Source of the DNA: Arthrinium phaeospermum
Lineage: Eukaryota > Ascomycota > Sordariomycetes > Amphisphaeriales > Apiosporaceae
Assembly: GCA_006503535.1 (NCBI GenBank)
Contig: QYRS01000001.1
Location: forward strand, 1,922,001 to 1,986,000
Direction of reading: 5' to 3'
DNA: 64,000 bases
Position numbers and translations under genes: made by a program. The notes under the pieces are model-generated. The model ran no database searches and was not told the origin of the DNA. It was given only the letters and a program-made list of their open reading frames with translations. Positions within the stretch are counted from its first letter, which is position 1, and the number at the start of each line of letters is the position of its first letter. This document shows positions 46,840 to 58,450 of this stretch, one piece after another.

Positions 46840-49504
46840 ATGTCTCGTTATCGACCATCGTCAGGTCAACCACCGCCTCCTCCTCCTGATGGCCATGGCT
46901 ATGGAGGAGCTGGTGGTTATGGTTCATCGTCGCAGCACTCGTACCGCCAACCTCCCCCTCCCCCTCCTTCCAACGGAGGCGACCGTTATGCCCCTTCGCA
47001 CAATTCCGACCCTCGCGTCTTTCGTGGAGGCTTCTCTGATTTGCGACGCGACACACGAAGCCGAGATCCTCGGGATGACTACCGTCGCGATCAGCGCGAC
47101 GATTATCGCCCCCCGCAGGGAGACTTCGACTTCCGCGTAGACCGTCCTTCAGGCGTCCAGGACACGTTTGAATCCTACAGACCCTCGTACGACTCTGGTC
47201 GCAATGGAGGGCGTCCGGACCGCAACGATCGCCGATATCCATCCGATGGTTACAGATCTCAGCGCAATGGGATCAGCAATGGAGGTAGACCTCCTGCTCC
47301 TCGAGGTGGCACCCGTTACGACCGAGGTGGCCGTGGTGGCAATTTCCGAGGTCGCGGCGGCTACCAGCCTCGGGCGCCGAAGAAGGCAGCTGATCGGGAG
47401 CTATTGAACCAGAGACATGACCAGAATGTGGAAGAAATGCTTGGCGATGCTAGTGGTAGGGCCACTTATCGCGATGTCGATGAGCTGTCGGATAGTGACG
47501 AGGCTGCCATGGAGATCTCGGATGATTCGGATGCAGAACCACAGGAACCTGTCGCAAAACGCGCCCGTGTGTCCTCGGGCCCCGCGAGCGCTGCCGAAGA
47601 CGCCGCACCTCGATGGTCAAACCCAGATCCCTACACGGCCCTTCCACCGCCGGACGAGACAACCCGCAAAAAGAAGGATGTTGTTCAGCTCATCCGTAAA
47701 GCACGTGTCGAGGCTGATTCCAAGAAGTCGACCGATCCCTCCGAGGCTGCTGATTTCATATCCTGCGATTTCTCTGACGGCGAGGATGAAAAACCAAACA
47801 CTAGCAAGAACCTCCCCGCACAGCCGCGTCGTCGCGCCGACAACCATGCGGATGCATCATCCTCCTCCGGCCCCACCAATGTGGCTGAACCTCAAAATAT
47901 GGCTTCCCCTGCTAACTTGGCTATGTCTTCAATCCCAACGCACTTGCACAGTCATCCTGGAATTGCCCAATTGCCCCCACACTTACGCAACAACCCCCAG
48001 GCAGTGGCCGCTGCCGTTGGCTACGTTGACCACAACGCACCCAAGCACGACGCAATTGCAGCTGCCGCCCAAGTCGGCCAAGCCCTGCCCAGACGCAGCG
48101 CACAAGCCAAGCCCGTCGATCTCACTCCTTCCACCGCTTTGGGTAGCCGCAAACGCACATTCGATGATCAAATCAAGCGTCCACATGCACCTTTGAAAAA
48201 GGTAACGAAGATGAAGACGACCGGCGATATCATAAGCGAGTATTACCCCGTTCTCGGACAGGATGCCTGCCCGTGGGTCAAGGTAGATCACTCACAGACT
48301 GCGTCCGTGTCTGTCAGGTACGTAACTCCATGCACTCATTGTGCCATTGGGAAGGCATTTTCTAACTATGTGCAGACTACACAAGGAGCTTGTCGACTTC
48401 CACGAATACGTCAAGCCACGTGATTTCGAACAGCGCGTTCGTGAGGAAGTGGTGAACCGCCTGGACAAGCTTGTCAAGTACAAGTGGGGTGACGCAAGCA
48501 TCAAGGCTTTTGGTTCCTTCATGTCGGGCCTGTATCTGCCCACAGCCGATATGGATCTCGTCATTTGCTCTGATAGCTTCCTGAGGACTGGACTCGCCAA
48601 GTACAATTCTAAGAACAAGTTGTGGCAGATGTCTCGCTTTTTAGAGGGACGCAGAGTGGCTTACATGAACGATATCGAGGTTATTGCCAGCGCCAAGGTT
48701 CCACTCCTGAAGTACTGCGACAGCTGGAGTGGTCTGAAGATTGATGTCTCGATGGAAAAGTATGATGGTATTCGAGCTATCAAGACATTCACAGATTGGA
48801 AGGAGAAGTACCCAGCCATGCCCATCTTGGTTGCCGTGCTCAAGCAGTTCCTCTGCATGAGAGGTTTGAACGAGCCAGTGAACGGTGGCATTGGTGGATT
48901 CTCTGTCATCTGCATGGTCGTTCACCTTCTCAACCAAATGCCGCAGGTGCAAAGCGGCTCCATGATCCCTGAGCATCACTTGGGTGAATGTCTGATGGAG
49001 TTTCTCGATTACTACGGCAACAAATTCAACTACGAGGTCACGGCTATCTGCATGAACCCACCTCGGGAGGTTCCGAAGGTACAATTTTTCCACCTGGTGG
49101 TTTGGTCAAAATTTCAATGCTAACAAGTCTTGCAGAACGAGGTCTCTGATCTTGTGTACCGAAACATGGATCGGCTGTCGATTATTGATCCCAACAACCC
49201 AGCGAACGATATTTCTGGTGGTTCCTCCAACTTCGCCGTGATTCGACGTCATTTCAAGGATGCTTATGAGGTTCTCCAAGAACGAATGAATGAACTGCCG
49301 TTGTCAAAGGATAACCCCAAGACTCAAGTTCATGGGTACAGCACCATTCTGGCTCCCATCTTCGCCGGAAACTACTCGTCCTTCAAGAGACAACGCGATT
49401 TCCTGCAGCTCCTTGACCAGGAGATGAATGCTCCACCTCCTCCTCCGTCGAACCGACGACCGAACATTGGTCCCCACGGCATCGACTATAACAAGGTTGA
49501 ATAG
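46840..49504 (+). CDS. Non-canonical poly(A) polymerase, Trf4/Cid14 type
   Basis: CDS join(46840-48317, 48376-49078, 49136-49504), 849 residues. Enzymes of this class add short A tails to aberrant nuclear RNAs in the TRAMP complex, feeding the exosome. The nucleotidyltransferase core lies about residues 494-700. It has AFGSFMSGLYLPTADMDLVI with the GS and D-x-D metal ligands (about 539-553) and the third Asp in LKIDVS. The PAP-associated domain follows (GGIGGFSVICMVVHLLNQMP, LGECLMEFLDYYGNKFNYE). Then come NEVSDLVYRNMDRLSIIDP, DISGGSSNF and a Pro-rich tail. The first about 490 residues are disordered and rich in Arg/Gly/Asp and Pro, with RGG repeats (GGRGGNFRGRGGYQP) likely to bind RNA. I chose ATG 46840 (MSRYRPSSGQ) over the in-frame 46753 because the extra 29 residues look like translated leader. 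Introns are 58 and 57 nt. Confidence 0.93.
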
Positions 49505-52254
49505 TAGAGGCCGTTTGTCACAGTCGCATGCGAATCTCTCTGGAGTTGTTCCCCTCTTCGGACTCGAGGCTTGAAGGGGAACCGGCGTTACGGAACCGAA
49601 TGCATTTGATACGATAGAAGGAGGGCGGACAGTATGACCTTTACGACTCACGGCGTTTACCGGTTTGCGGCTGTTCTTTGCTTTGCAGATACCCCCAGCA
49701 TTTCCCGGCCCTGGCCATGACCAAAGGGTTACCTCTCTCGAGCTAAACGTTTCTGTCCAGGTCCCGGCATCACATGTAATATAGGGGCGGACGATCTGAG
49801 CTGTGTTTTCATCATCACGGCCTACCAACGGCATTCTTTCATTGCGTTGAGTTACCATAAAGATGGTCCGCCAAGTGGCAAGAGCGATTAATGAACACGA
49901 TTACTGAGATACCGTTTCTGGCAAAGGGTCTCCCCAGTGGGGTGACCTTGACGTGAACTTGTTGTTATGCTAACGTGCCCATGCCACAGGATCCATACCT
50001 ACTCGGCTCAGTGGACTTGACCCGATGGGATGAACGAGCTAATCTGTGGTAGGAAGGCGAACCTTGCTGATATTATAATATCTGGAGCAAGTTCGGCCCT
50101 GGCTTCGAAACCTCGCAACTTCCGGGTTGAATGTTTAATGGCCTCCATTTTCTCACTGCAGTCTAGGACTCGTTCCTGGATGCGGAGAGGAGATCGAACA
50201 TGAAGTGTGCGAGTGAAGCCTGTGATGCGCTCCATCCTTGCGGGCCCTTGCTTTCCTTTCAGCTGGTACACAGTTCTGGGTATTGCCATGCGTTACTCCA
50301 AATGCGGTGACCCAACTGTCCTACGCCAATAAAAAGGGTTCTGCAGCGTTTGATTCTTATGCCCAGGGGTTTTCGTTGGACAGGTGTTGAGCTGCCACGA
50401 CACGCATGTCGATATTCACTAATCATAATTCTTCAATCCAATTCAACAACCCATCTTCTGATCATCTACTGTGGTAGAAACAAGCATTCTTACAATGCAC
50501 CTGACAGTCCAGCGGCTGGCAGTCCAACTTGGATTGGCACTCTGTCTTGATCCGCCCCTTGCAGCAATGATGTTGGGGTGCCCCGCTTCCCCCGCAAAGC
50601 AAGCAGCAAGCCTGGTGGTTCCCATCGCCCTTACATAAACCCTTGTAGATAGATACTAGCGACTCGAGCGTCATGTCCAATGATGCCGAGGACTTGTTTC
50701 TTGGGTCAACTTCTCCAGCATTCGGTGCTTTTCCGGCCATTTTCCCTGGGTTGTGTTCCCCTCTTCTTTTGACCAGCTGCAGCCGTGACAGGCAGCCTTC
50801 ATGCAACGAAAATACAACACGGCAACCTTGTGCAACCGACCAGAAAAGTTCTTCTCAGCTGTTGGCCCGGTGGATGGATTGCTCCTCTGCTGAACCCTGT
50901 CTGATCGCGGGACGCTTCTGATTCTCCTTCCACGGCTCTGTTTGCTGTTGCCGGCCACGTGTGGGCCAAGTGATAGTAATACAGCATCTCTAGCATCGGA
51001 TGGACCTTGGACGCTTACTCTCACCCAGGCTTCTTCAGCTTATGAAGTGTTTCAGCTGCTGCAGAGTCGACTTGTTTGCGCCAGTGTCTAAGACGTAAGA
51101 TGTGGTTTGCGATCGAGACACCCTCTTACCATTGTAGACCAGACCTCTGATCTGACTGATTGCACCGACCGAAGCCAGCAGAGCATTCATCCATTCATTT
51201 TCATGGGATGCACAGAACCATCAACAAGGCTGTTTGTGGCATTGCGCTCTTGCGGGCATCAAGCTAACATGACGGTCGCATGATCAAGAAAACGCCATGT
51301 TTGCAACTTCCTCCCCCCTCAAGCCACTGGCGGTGGTAGGCGGAACAGTTGTTGGTTTGAATAGTGATCTTAAAACTTCCCGATTGGCTGTTTTGGCCAG
51401 CCACTTTATAAGAATGTGCCCGACCCGGGGTAGGGTAGCTACCAATACGCGTGTGTGTTGATTCAGCCGGGTCTTCGTGCGTGTATGTACTTACATACCA
51501 CATTGTTCTTTGCCTCCATCCGACCGAACTGTCATCAAGGTAGACGGGGTGTATCTTGTCAAATCTCTACGGCAGCCCTCACCCGTCAAGCCCGATCGTT
51601 CTTCTACCTGGTCCAGACACATCGGAATCGAACCTCGTCCACATCACTCCGGTGGATCGGTTTGATTGGGCAGACCGATTTCCCCTTGGGCCAGGTCCGG
51701 ACTGTTGACAGGGATGGGGGACTTTTCTTCATTAGACAGTCGTCAGTCTTTCCGTCAATCAATCAATCAATGGGGATCGGCAAACGACAGTGACCCCAAA
51801 AGCAGGCCTGGGCTGCATTGGGAGTTTTGCATGCATTCTGCGGCCTCCCTCGAGACGGTGACAGGACCGGCCTGAGTTCTGGCCTGAGAGGGGCTCCTTG
51901 TCCCCCCTCCAAGCCCAAGATAGGCCTTCTGAATCTGGTTATATCCTTGCCCTTGCCAGATGAACATCATCCTTGCCCGTTTTCAAGGGGGCGAGCCTCG
52001 ACTCCGACCTCCTGCTATCCCATACCCACCGCCCTCACGTTGTGCCACCATGCCTGAACCATCATGCTGAGTTCACCCATCGATGGATAGTATATACCGG
52101 TCGCCTCCCACTCACCTGTTGAGTCTAACGGTTTTACTACTTCCCCACACGTTTGCATGTGGCAGGACCGGATCTATATCATTATTTGCCATCTTGGACC
52201 TTCGTGACCCCTCAAAACCCCAACCCGTGCCATGAGACAGAGCTCTCTAACAAG
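49505..52254. other. 2.75-kb intergenic interval upstream of the sugar transporter
   Basis: No exon chain or motif on either strand. It holds a (CAAT)n microsatellite at about 51754-51772 and long pyrimidine tracts close to 52250. The length suggests an extended promoter for the transporter. No specific regulator site could be assigned. Confidence 0.5.
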
Positions 52255-54324
52255 ATGAGCAAGAAAACTTCAGCTGCCAATGTCTACTTCATCTGCTCGT
52301 TCGCCGCCATTGGTAGGTAACCCATACGATAACTAACTCCCCTACCATTGATGTTCGGTCGGTCGCTTACACGAGTATTAGGCGGTGGATTGTTCGGCTT
52401 CGATATTAGCTCCATGAGCGGTGTCCTAGGTACCAAGGCCTACACGCGCTACTTCAACAACCCGGTGTCCTACGCTCAGGGCGGGATCACGGCCTCTATG
52501 CCAGCCGGCTCGCTAGTCGGTGCGTATCATGCTCTCATGGCTCGCAGTCCCTTTTCTCACTAACAAGTAGACTGACATTTCTCTATTATGAAAGGTTCCC
52601 TATGTAGCTCGTTCTTGGCCGACAAGCTTTCTCGGAAGATAGCCCTGCAGATTTCTTGCGTGCTGTGGATAATTGGGTCCATGTAAGTCATCCCTTTCGA
52701 CACACATCCTGACCTCAACCAATTTCTTCTATGGCGTACGTGGAGTACTAAGTCATAGATGTTGCTTTTCAGTATCCAATGCGCATCCCAAAATGTCGGC
52801 ATGCTGTGCGCTGGGCGGGTCATTGCAGGCCTCTGCGTAGGCATCGCGTCGTCAGTTGTGCCCGTGTACCAGGCCGAGATCGCGCCCAAGGAGATCCGGG
52901 GTCGTGTCGTGTCGCTGCAGCAGTGGGCCATCACCTGGGGCATCTTGATCCAATACTTCATCCAGTACGGCGCGGCGCAGGTGGGCGGCGGGCCCGAGGA
53001 CCCGAACCAGCCCGAGGCCGCGTTCCGCATCCCGTGGGGCGTCCAGATGGTTCCCGCCTTCGTCCTGCTAATCGGCCTCTTCTTCTTCCCCTACAGCCCC
53101 CGCTGGCTCGCCACCAATGACCGCTGGGAGGAGGCCATCCAGGTCCTGGCCCGCTTACACGGGGACGGCGACCCGAACCACCCCAAGGTTCTCGCCGAGT
53201 ACCAGGAGATCGAGGATGCGCTGCGGTACGAGCGCGAGGAGGCTACCTCGAGCTTTCGCGCGTTGGTCAGGCCGAGGATATTCAAGCGCGTGTTGCTTGG
53301 GATGAGCGTGCAGATGTGGTCGCAGCTCTGCGGTAAGTTCAAGCCAATTCCCACATGCTTGATTCGTCGCTGTGTCCGTTCTGACTTGAGTTATAGGAAT
53401 GAACATCATGATGTACTACATCGTATACATCATGAAAGGTGCACAGATTGCTTCGCCCTTGGCGACTGCTTCGATCCAGTACGTCATCAACGTCGCCATG
53501 ACTCTCCCGGCGATTTTGTATCTGGACAAGATCGGTCGCAGGCCGGCGCTCATCGTCGGCGCGTTCTTGATGATGACTTTCCTGTTCATTGAAGGTAAGC
53601 AGCTGATTTACGCCGTTATACAGATGCATACCTGTATCCACGGGAGACTGGATTGGCTAACCATTGTTGCGTATTTTCAGGGGCTCTGCAAGCCGTCTAC
53701 GGCCAAGCGAACACGGACGAGACCCGGACCGACGACAACAAGGACATTACGTGGCTGATCAAGGACAACAAGCCCGTCTCGTCGGGAATCGTCGCCATGT
53801 CGTACCTCTTCGTGGCGACGTTTGCGACGACCTGGGGCCCAACGTCGTGGACGTACCCGGCCGAGATCTTCCCGTCCAAGGTGCGGGCCAAGGCCGTGTC
53901 GCTCTCGACGGCGGCCAACTGGTTCTGGAACATGATCCTCGCCTTCGCCGTCCCGCCCCTGCTCTGGAACATCAACTGGAAGATGTACATGATCTTCGCG
54001 GCCTTCAACGGCGCCGCCTTCGTCCACATGAGCCTGCTAGCGCCCGAGACCAAGGGATTCACGCTCGAGGAGATGGACGAGGTCTTTGACAGCGGGCGCC
54101 CGGCTTGGAGGTCGTACAAGAAGGTCTCGCGGCTCGACCAGTTGACCAAGGATATCGAGGCGGGGCATGTCAAGATCACGGCGCCGGTAGGTGGGGATGG
54201 CGTTGCTGGCGATACTGGCTCTGGCGCTCACGCTGGCGCTGGCACTGGTGTCGGTGAAGGGAAGGGAGCGTCCTCGATAGCCAGGGCTGAAGAGAATGAG
54301 GTTCGGGTCGGGGAAAAGGCTTAA
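52255..54324 (+). CDS. MFS sugar transporter
   Basis: CDS join(52255-52312, 52382-52519, 52595-52682, 52773-53332, 53397-53594, 53681-54324), 561 residues. Major-facilitator proton-coupled sugar porter at the plasma membrane. Seen: GGGLFGFDISSMSGVLG in helix 1, DKLSRK, GRVIAGLCVGIASSVVPVYQ, EIAPKEIRGRVVSLQQW (a PESPR-equivalent YSPRWL follows at the end of helix 6), the QLCGMNIMMYYIVYI block of helix 7, DKIGRRPALI, TWTYPAEIFPSKVRAKA-type sequence (written SWTYPAEIFPSKVRAKA) and LAPETKGFTLEEMDEVF. These are the canonical sugar-transporter signatures. The tail is Gly/Ala-rich and hydrophilic. Five introns of 62-90 nt all keep the frame. The substrate cannot be fixed from sequence; it is closest in style to fungal monosaccharide or quinate-type porters. 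Confidence 0.93.
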
Positions 54325-54720
54325 GCCTCAGATTTTAGGGGTGCTTAACTGGTTGGGAGTTGGAAAAAGTCATGTTTTGGGTGTGTTTGGATGCTGGCGA
54401 TACGCAAGCGGCGCGTTGTGATACCATTTGTGACGACTTTGACTGGATGATATCTTTGCTTATTTATGGCTCTTTGCTCTTTGAAATTGAAGTTTATGCT
54501 ATTTTCTTGAATCATGTCTCATGTATCAAACAGCTTGCTCTCCCACCGTCAAGTAACTATCATCAGTCAGGTCTCCTATTGATGGCCAATTATCCCCGAC
54601 TGTCCCTCCTCGTAAAGCTCCCCTCCTCATGTGGCTAATTGAGTTCTTCCCAGTACGTGAAATTTGGCCTCGCCCCAAGGCTCCGGAGGCCAGGAGCCTA
54701 GAATGGGCCTCCTATTACCC
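54325..54720. other. Convergent 3' flanks
   Basis: 3' flank of the transporter and, after repair of one base, of the TMEM53-like gene. As typed, the latter's frame runs on to 54627. Nothing else is seen. Confidence 0.5.
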
Positions 54721-55700
54721 CTAAAGCCGCGCCTCCATCCGCGCCCCCAGCCCGGCCTCCCAAGTTTGTCGAACGACGCGCCAGTAGCGATCCGCATTCT
54801 TCCTCGCATGTGCCACATGTCCCGACCCTCCTCAAAGACCTCGCGCCGCACGCGAAAGCTGCGTGCCTCGGCCTCGTCGGCGTGGCGCTCCACGGCCGCG
54901 GCCGGCGTGATGCGGTCGGCCGGACCGTAGATGTAGACGCGGAGAGCCTCGCTCACGCGGGCCGGGTCGTTGTGCGCACGCGGGCCCAGGTCGCCGATGT
55001 GATCGGGTACCCGCAGGACGGTGACTACCACCCATACGAGGGCAACGTAGAGATACGCGATGGGCATGACGACGATGCGAGCGGCTGCCGATGGGACGCC
55101 GTCGAGAATGCCTTGGATGAGGGTCTGGTAGGTGAAGGGTGCGGGCGTAGAGTCGAAGATGGTAGTATGTAAGGGGAGGATGGCATTTTCGGGCGTATCA
55201 GAAGAGCTGGTGGCCGCGAAGACTGTATAGAGGTGGTACAGCATGGTCGAGCCGGCATTGGAGAAGGCGTGGATTAGCAGGCGCGGGTGCTCACCGACGT
55301 CGCTGTGATGACGTTCTAGGCCCCGATCCTGCTCGAGGATGGCACGGGCGGTGGTGGCGGCAATACGGGCTTCTCGTAAGCCCAGCCACGGGAGGGTCAT
55401 GCCGGCGAAGGTGCAGCCGACAAGGAGTAGGGCCGAGGTTGGGAAGAGGGCTTGGTATTGGCGGACATATTTGGCGAGTGGTCCACCGCCAGCATTCATC
55501 CAGCCAAAAATGATGATCAGCGCAGGGTCATCGGTTTTGGAAGCGGTCATTGCGTTGTCGGGCGTTGATGGGCGCAAGAGATAAACACCGGGGGACAGCT
55601 TCTGCATGAAGCTCAATCCGCCGCCGGCACGGGGTTGGGCATCAGTGGTAGCCATAGCTGACGACTTGGATGATGGAGGGTTTCCATGAGAAAATTTCAT
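54721..55700 (-). CDS. TMEM53/DUF829-family alpha/beta-hydrolase-like protein, one-base frameshift near the end
   Basis: DUF829 proteins have an alpha/beta-hydrolase fold; fungal members include PaxU from the paxilline cluster and animal ones TMEM53, with no firm activity known. Visible: LIIIFGWMNAGGGPLAKYV, YQALFPTSALLLVGCTF, HAFSNAGSTMLYHLYTVFA (nucleophile-elbow-like SNAGS), TIFDSTPAPFTYQ and a hydrophobic helix PIAYLYVALVWVVVTVL, then RVYIYGPADRITP and VERHADEAEARSFRVRREVF. As typed, the frame then reads nonsense to 54627. Adding one G to the GGG run at 54826-54828 gives EEGSGHVAHARKNADRYW, the conserved family C-terminus, with stop at 54721. I take this as an indel error. ATG 55700 is the longest start; 55655 (MATTDAQ) is equally possible. 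It is divergent from the polyketide-synthase relic. Confidence 0.85.
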
Positions 55701-55751
55701 TCAGTGTTGGGAATAAATATTCAGGACTGAGTAAAGACGCAAGGGGGCACC

Positions 55752-56578
55752 ATGCAGTGTAATTTTGTTTGTGCAACCTCTGCATTTGTTGTTGGATTGA
55801 TCACCCTCTCGCGCTGTGTTGGTGCTAAAATACCCCAGGCCCAGGAGCTCGTTTCCGAACTTCGTGACCAGCGTGTCAAGACTGTAAACGCAGATTGTGA
55901 TGTCAGCTGTTCTGATGATGTCGTTGCTCTTTTGTATCTCCAGACACGCCCGTTATCAAAGGCTGCGTTCAAGCGTTCATGGTCTGGCGCGACGCCGGCT
56001 TTGAGATCATGTCCTTTGACGCCTGGCGCGAATCTGTCCGAAGGTCTCCGGGAGGTGGAACCTGCATGAAGCGATGCCGCGCGGGATCAACTTCTTCATC
56101 ATGCTATCGTTGGCGGCGTCGACGTGCGGGACCCGCAAATGAAGCGGCCGGCCACGACGGTCGCGCCGACTTGGCGCGCTTTCTCGCCGCCAAGCCCACG
56201 GCGACCGGAACCTCCAGCGTCGTGAGCGACGCGATTGACATGGCCGCGTTCATCCACAGCTTGGGGGTAGGTTTTCTGACCGTCGTGGAGATCCGGAAGT
56301 GTCCTACCAAAGAAGTTCGAGCTGATGTGGCGATCGAGATTTTAGAATCTAATTCTGTGGAGTCTCTGACCGCTTCGCCTGTTCAGAAAAGGAGTAATCT
56401 CATTACTTATATGACCTATAAAGATACTGTACAGTCATATAAGTTGCAAATGGAAACTTGCTGTGTAGCGAGTATGGCATACGAAGTATATAGCAAGTGT
56501 TTGCAACTGACGCCCGTCAAGATGAAGTCGAGTGGGGAGGGCATACAGGCGTTAAGCGAGCCTAAACTCCGAAGATGA
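55752..56578 (+). pseudogene. Relic of a highly reducing polyketide synthase (KR and ACP remnants)
   Basis: Fragments in changing frames match the last domains of an iterative type I synthase. A ketoreductase part covers about 55780-56120: LITLSR, then PQAQELVSELRDQ, CDVSCSDDVVALL, VQAFMVWRDAGFEIMSFDAW, WNLHEAMPRGINFFIMLS. The last two pieces need at least two frame changes. The rest of the KR, including its catalytic Tyr region, is missing. It jumps to an acyl-carrier-like end (about 56250-56400): HSLGVGFLTVVEIRK and KEVRADVAIEILES. The carrier signature should read GVDSL, with Ser taking phosphopantetheine; here it is GVGFL, so it could not be charged. No start, KS, AT or ER is nearby. The frame 55979-56578 stays open, but I regard it as debris. 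Confidence 0.75.
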
Positions 56579-56730
56579 CCTGGCGCCGGATAGTGTGAGC
56601 AAGTTAGATCTTCCCCACAGGCAGGCAGCCACCTGAAATCTTTCTTTGTCCGTGGCAATTCAACACCGAATAAGCTCTTCAAACCATGTATTGAAAGATG
56701 CCCATTTGCGAGTAATTAACGACAATTGAA

Positions 56731-57915
56731 ATGCCTCATCCGCAACTTCGCAGAGCCGAACCGCCTTCATCTGACGGGGAGGGCGAGTTGGAGCCGCTGG
56801 AGGACAAGACGGAGGCTCTGACACTCAGGTCCAAGAAGACGGAGCGCGCGCAAAAGAAGCAGCAACTCCTGGCGGCCAAGCAAAAGTCCAAACCCGCCCC
56901 GCGCGGCCTGTTGGACCTTCCCTGCGAGCTCCTGCTGGAGATTCTATATCTGTTGCGGCCCAGCGACCTGTTCAACCTGCGGCGCGCGGGCAAAGGATAC
57001 AATGCCTTCATTACGTCAGAGGAACTCCGAATTGCCCAGCACGTCGTGTCTTGGCGCTACAGCTGCCTGGCCCAGTGTTTTCGGCTACCCGTGCTCATCA
57101 GCGACATGCAGCTGCAGCAGTGGCAACAACGACAGCAGCAAAAAGATGGCAACATGACTAATGGCGAAAATGCAGAAGAGGCAGAAGCAGACGACATCGA
57201 CATCCTCCCCATCCTGCAGAGCCCCGAGCGCCAGGACCGGCTGGGCATCCACAAGCGCCCCTACAGCCACGTCCCCCCGCCCGACCCGGCCGAGGTGTGC
57301 ACGTGCCTGACGTGCGTGCTGCGCTGGTCGGCCCTGTGCCTGATCGTGGACTTTGCGCACTGGCAGACGGACCTGGACCAGGGCGAACCCCTCCCCACCT
57401 GGTCGCGAAGTGAGCCTGTCCCCGAATGGAACCGGCGGCTGGTTGCGCGCAACGCCGCCGTGGTGCGCAAAGCTCTATCGGTGGACCGCTCCCATCTCGG
57501 CGAAAGAGAAGGAGGCGTGAGCAAAGCCGTAGGCGGGCTATGGCACGCCCGCCTCCTCGAGGCGCACCTCGACTCCATCACGCGGGCCAACCGCCGCCAG
57601 GCCGCCAACAAGGGCAACAAGCGCCGGCGGTTCCAGATGACGGCGGCCGACGTCGCGGCGGGCACCGACGCCTTCCTCGAGCGCAACGGCCCGCCCACCA
57701 TCGACTTCCCGTACCATCGCGACAACTACTACATGATGGAGGCCTTCATGCCGACCCGCACCTGGATCGCCGGCAAGGAGAAGTGGGTGTACGTGGACGC
57801 CTCGCAGCACGACAGGGACATTGAGCAGGTCAAGCGGTGGGCGGTTGACATGCATGGGAAGAGAGGGAGGTCAGTTGTGGCATCTTCTACCGAGGCACAG
57901 TTGAATGACAATTAG
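56731..57915 (+). CDS. F-box protein
   Basis: Single exon, 394 residues. After a charged N-terminus (basic KSKKTERAQKKQQ-like stretch) the F-box lies at about residues 58-95: LLDLPCELLLEILYLLRPSDLFNLRRAGKGYNAFI. F-box proteins recruit substrates to SCF ubiquitin ligases through Skp1. A CxxC pair (VCTCLTCVLRW, about residue 190) follows a Gln-rich spacer, and then a conserved-looking C-terminal region (TIDFPYHRDNYYMMEAFMP, EKWVYVDASQHDRDIEQVKR). No WD40 or LRR repeats are visible, so substrates are unknown. Codon use is strongly G/C-ending and the frame is uninterrupted, unlike several genes in this window. The ATG lies 20 bases after AATTAACGACAATTGAA, with an A at -3. Confidence 0.88.
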   Translation: MPHPQLRRAEPPSSDGEGELEPLEDKTEALTLRSKKTERAQKKQQLLAAKQKSKPAPRGLLDLPCELLLEILYLLRPSDLFNLRRAGKGYNAFITSEELRIAQHVVSWRYSCLAQCFRLPVLISDMQLQQWQQRQQQKDGNMTNGENAEEAEADDIDILPILQSPERQDRLGIHKRPYSHVPPPDPAEVCTCLTCVLRWSALCLIVDFAHWQTDLDQGEPLPTWSRSEPVPEWNRRLVARNAAVVRKALSVDRSHLGEREGGVSKAVGGLWHARLLEAHLDSITRANRRQAANKGNKRRRFQMTAADVAAGTDAFLERNGPPTIDFPYHRDNYYMMEAFMPTRTWIAGKEKWVYVDASQHDRDIEQVKRWAVDMHGKRGRSVVASSTEAQLNDN

Positions 57916-58450
57916 GAAAGGCAGTTTGGCCGCAAATGGACCGGGCAGAACGATTGAGGTTGAGTTGATAAGAAGAGATATTCCGGATCTCGAGTGTTAT
58001 CCATTACGCTTATGAGAATACAAGGATTTAGCTCAAGTGAACCTCAGCGCCATGTCACCAAAGATTGGCGATCGACGGGGTCAAGGAAAAACAAATTGGT
58101 TTCTCCGTACACAATTTACCCCTATGATAAGACGACGCGCGGTCGGAGCCCCTGTCACTGATATCTAATAGATATTGACCTTTTGGATTCGGGTTCCGAC
58201 TCGTCCTCGAACCTGGAGTACACACGTCACGTAAGTGGCCGAGCATGAAACAACTTTCAATTCACATGGCATAACGGTCTTCGGTAGGACTGGACTGTGA
58301 GACTACCTGTGCAGACCCCCACACAGACGGCAACATATTATTCACTGCCACATGTTTGAATGATGAACCCTACACACTGACCCAGGTTCCAATATCTTCG
58401 AGCCTCACTGACGCGCAGTGATGTGATCGCACCGGGTGCAAATCTGGCAT
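57916..58450. other. Convergent intergenic region
   Basis: 3' flanks of the F-box gene and of the minus-strand gene at 58451. Nothing else is seen. Confidence 0.55.
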
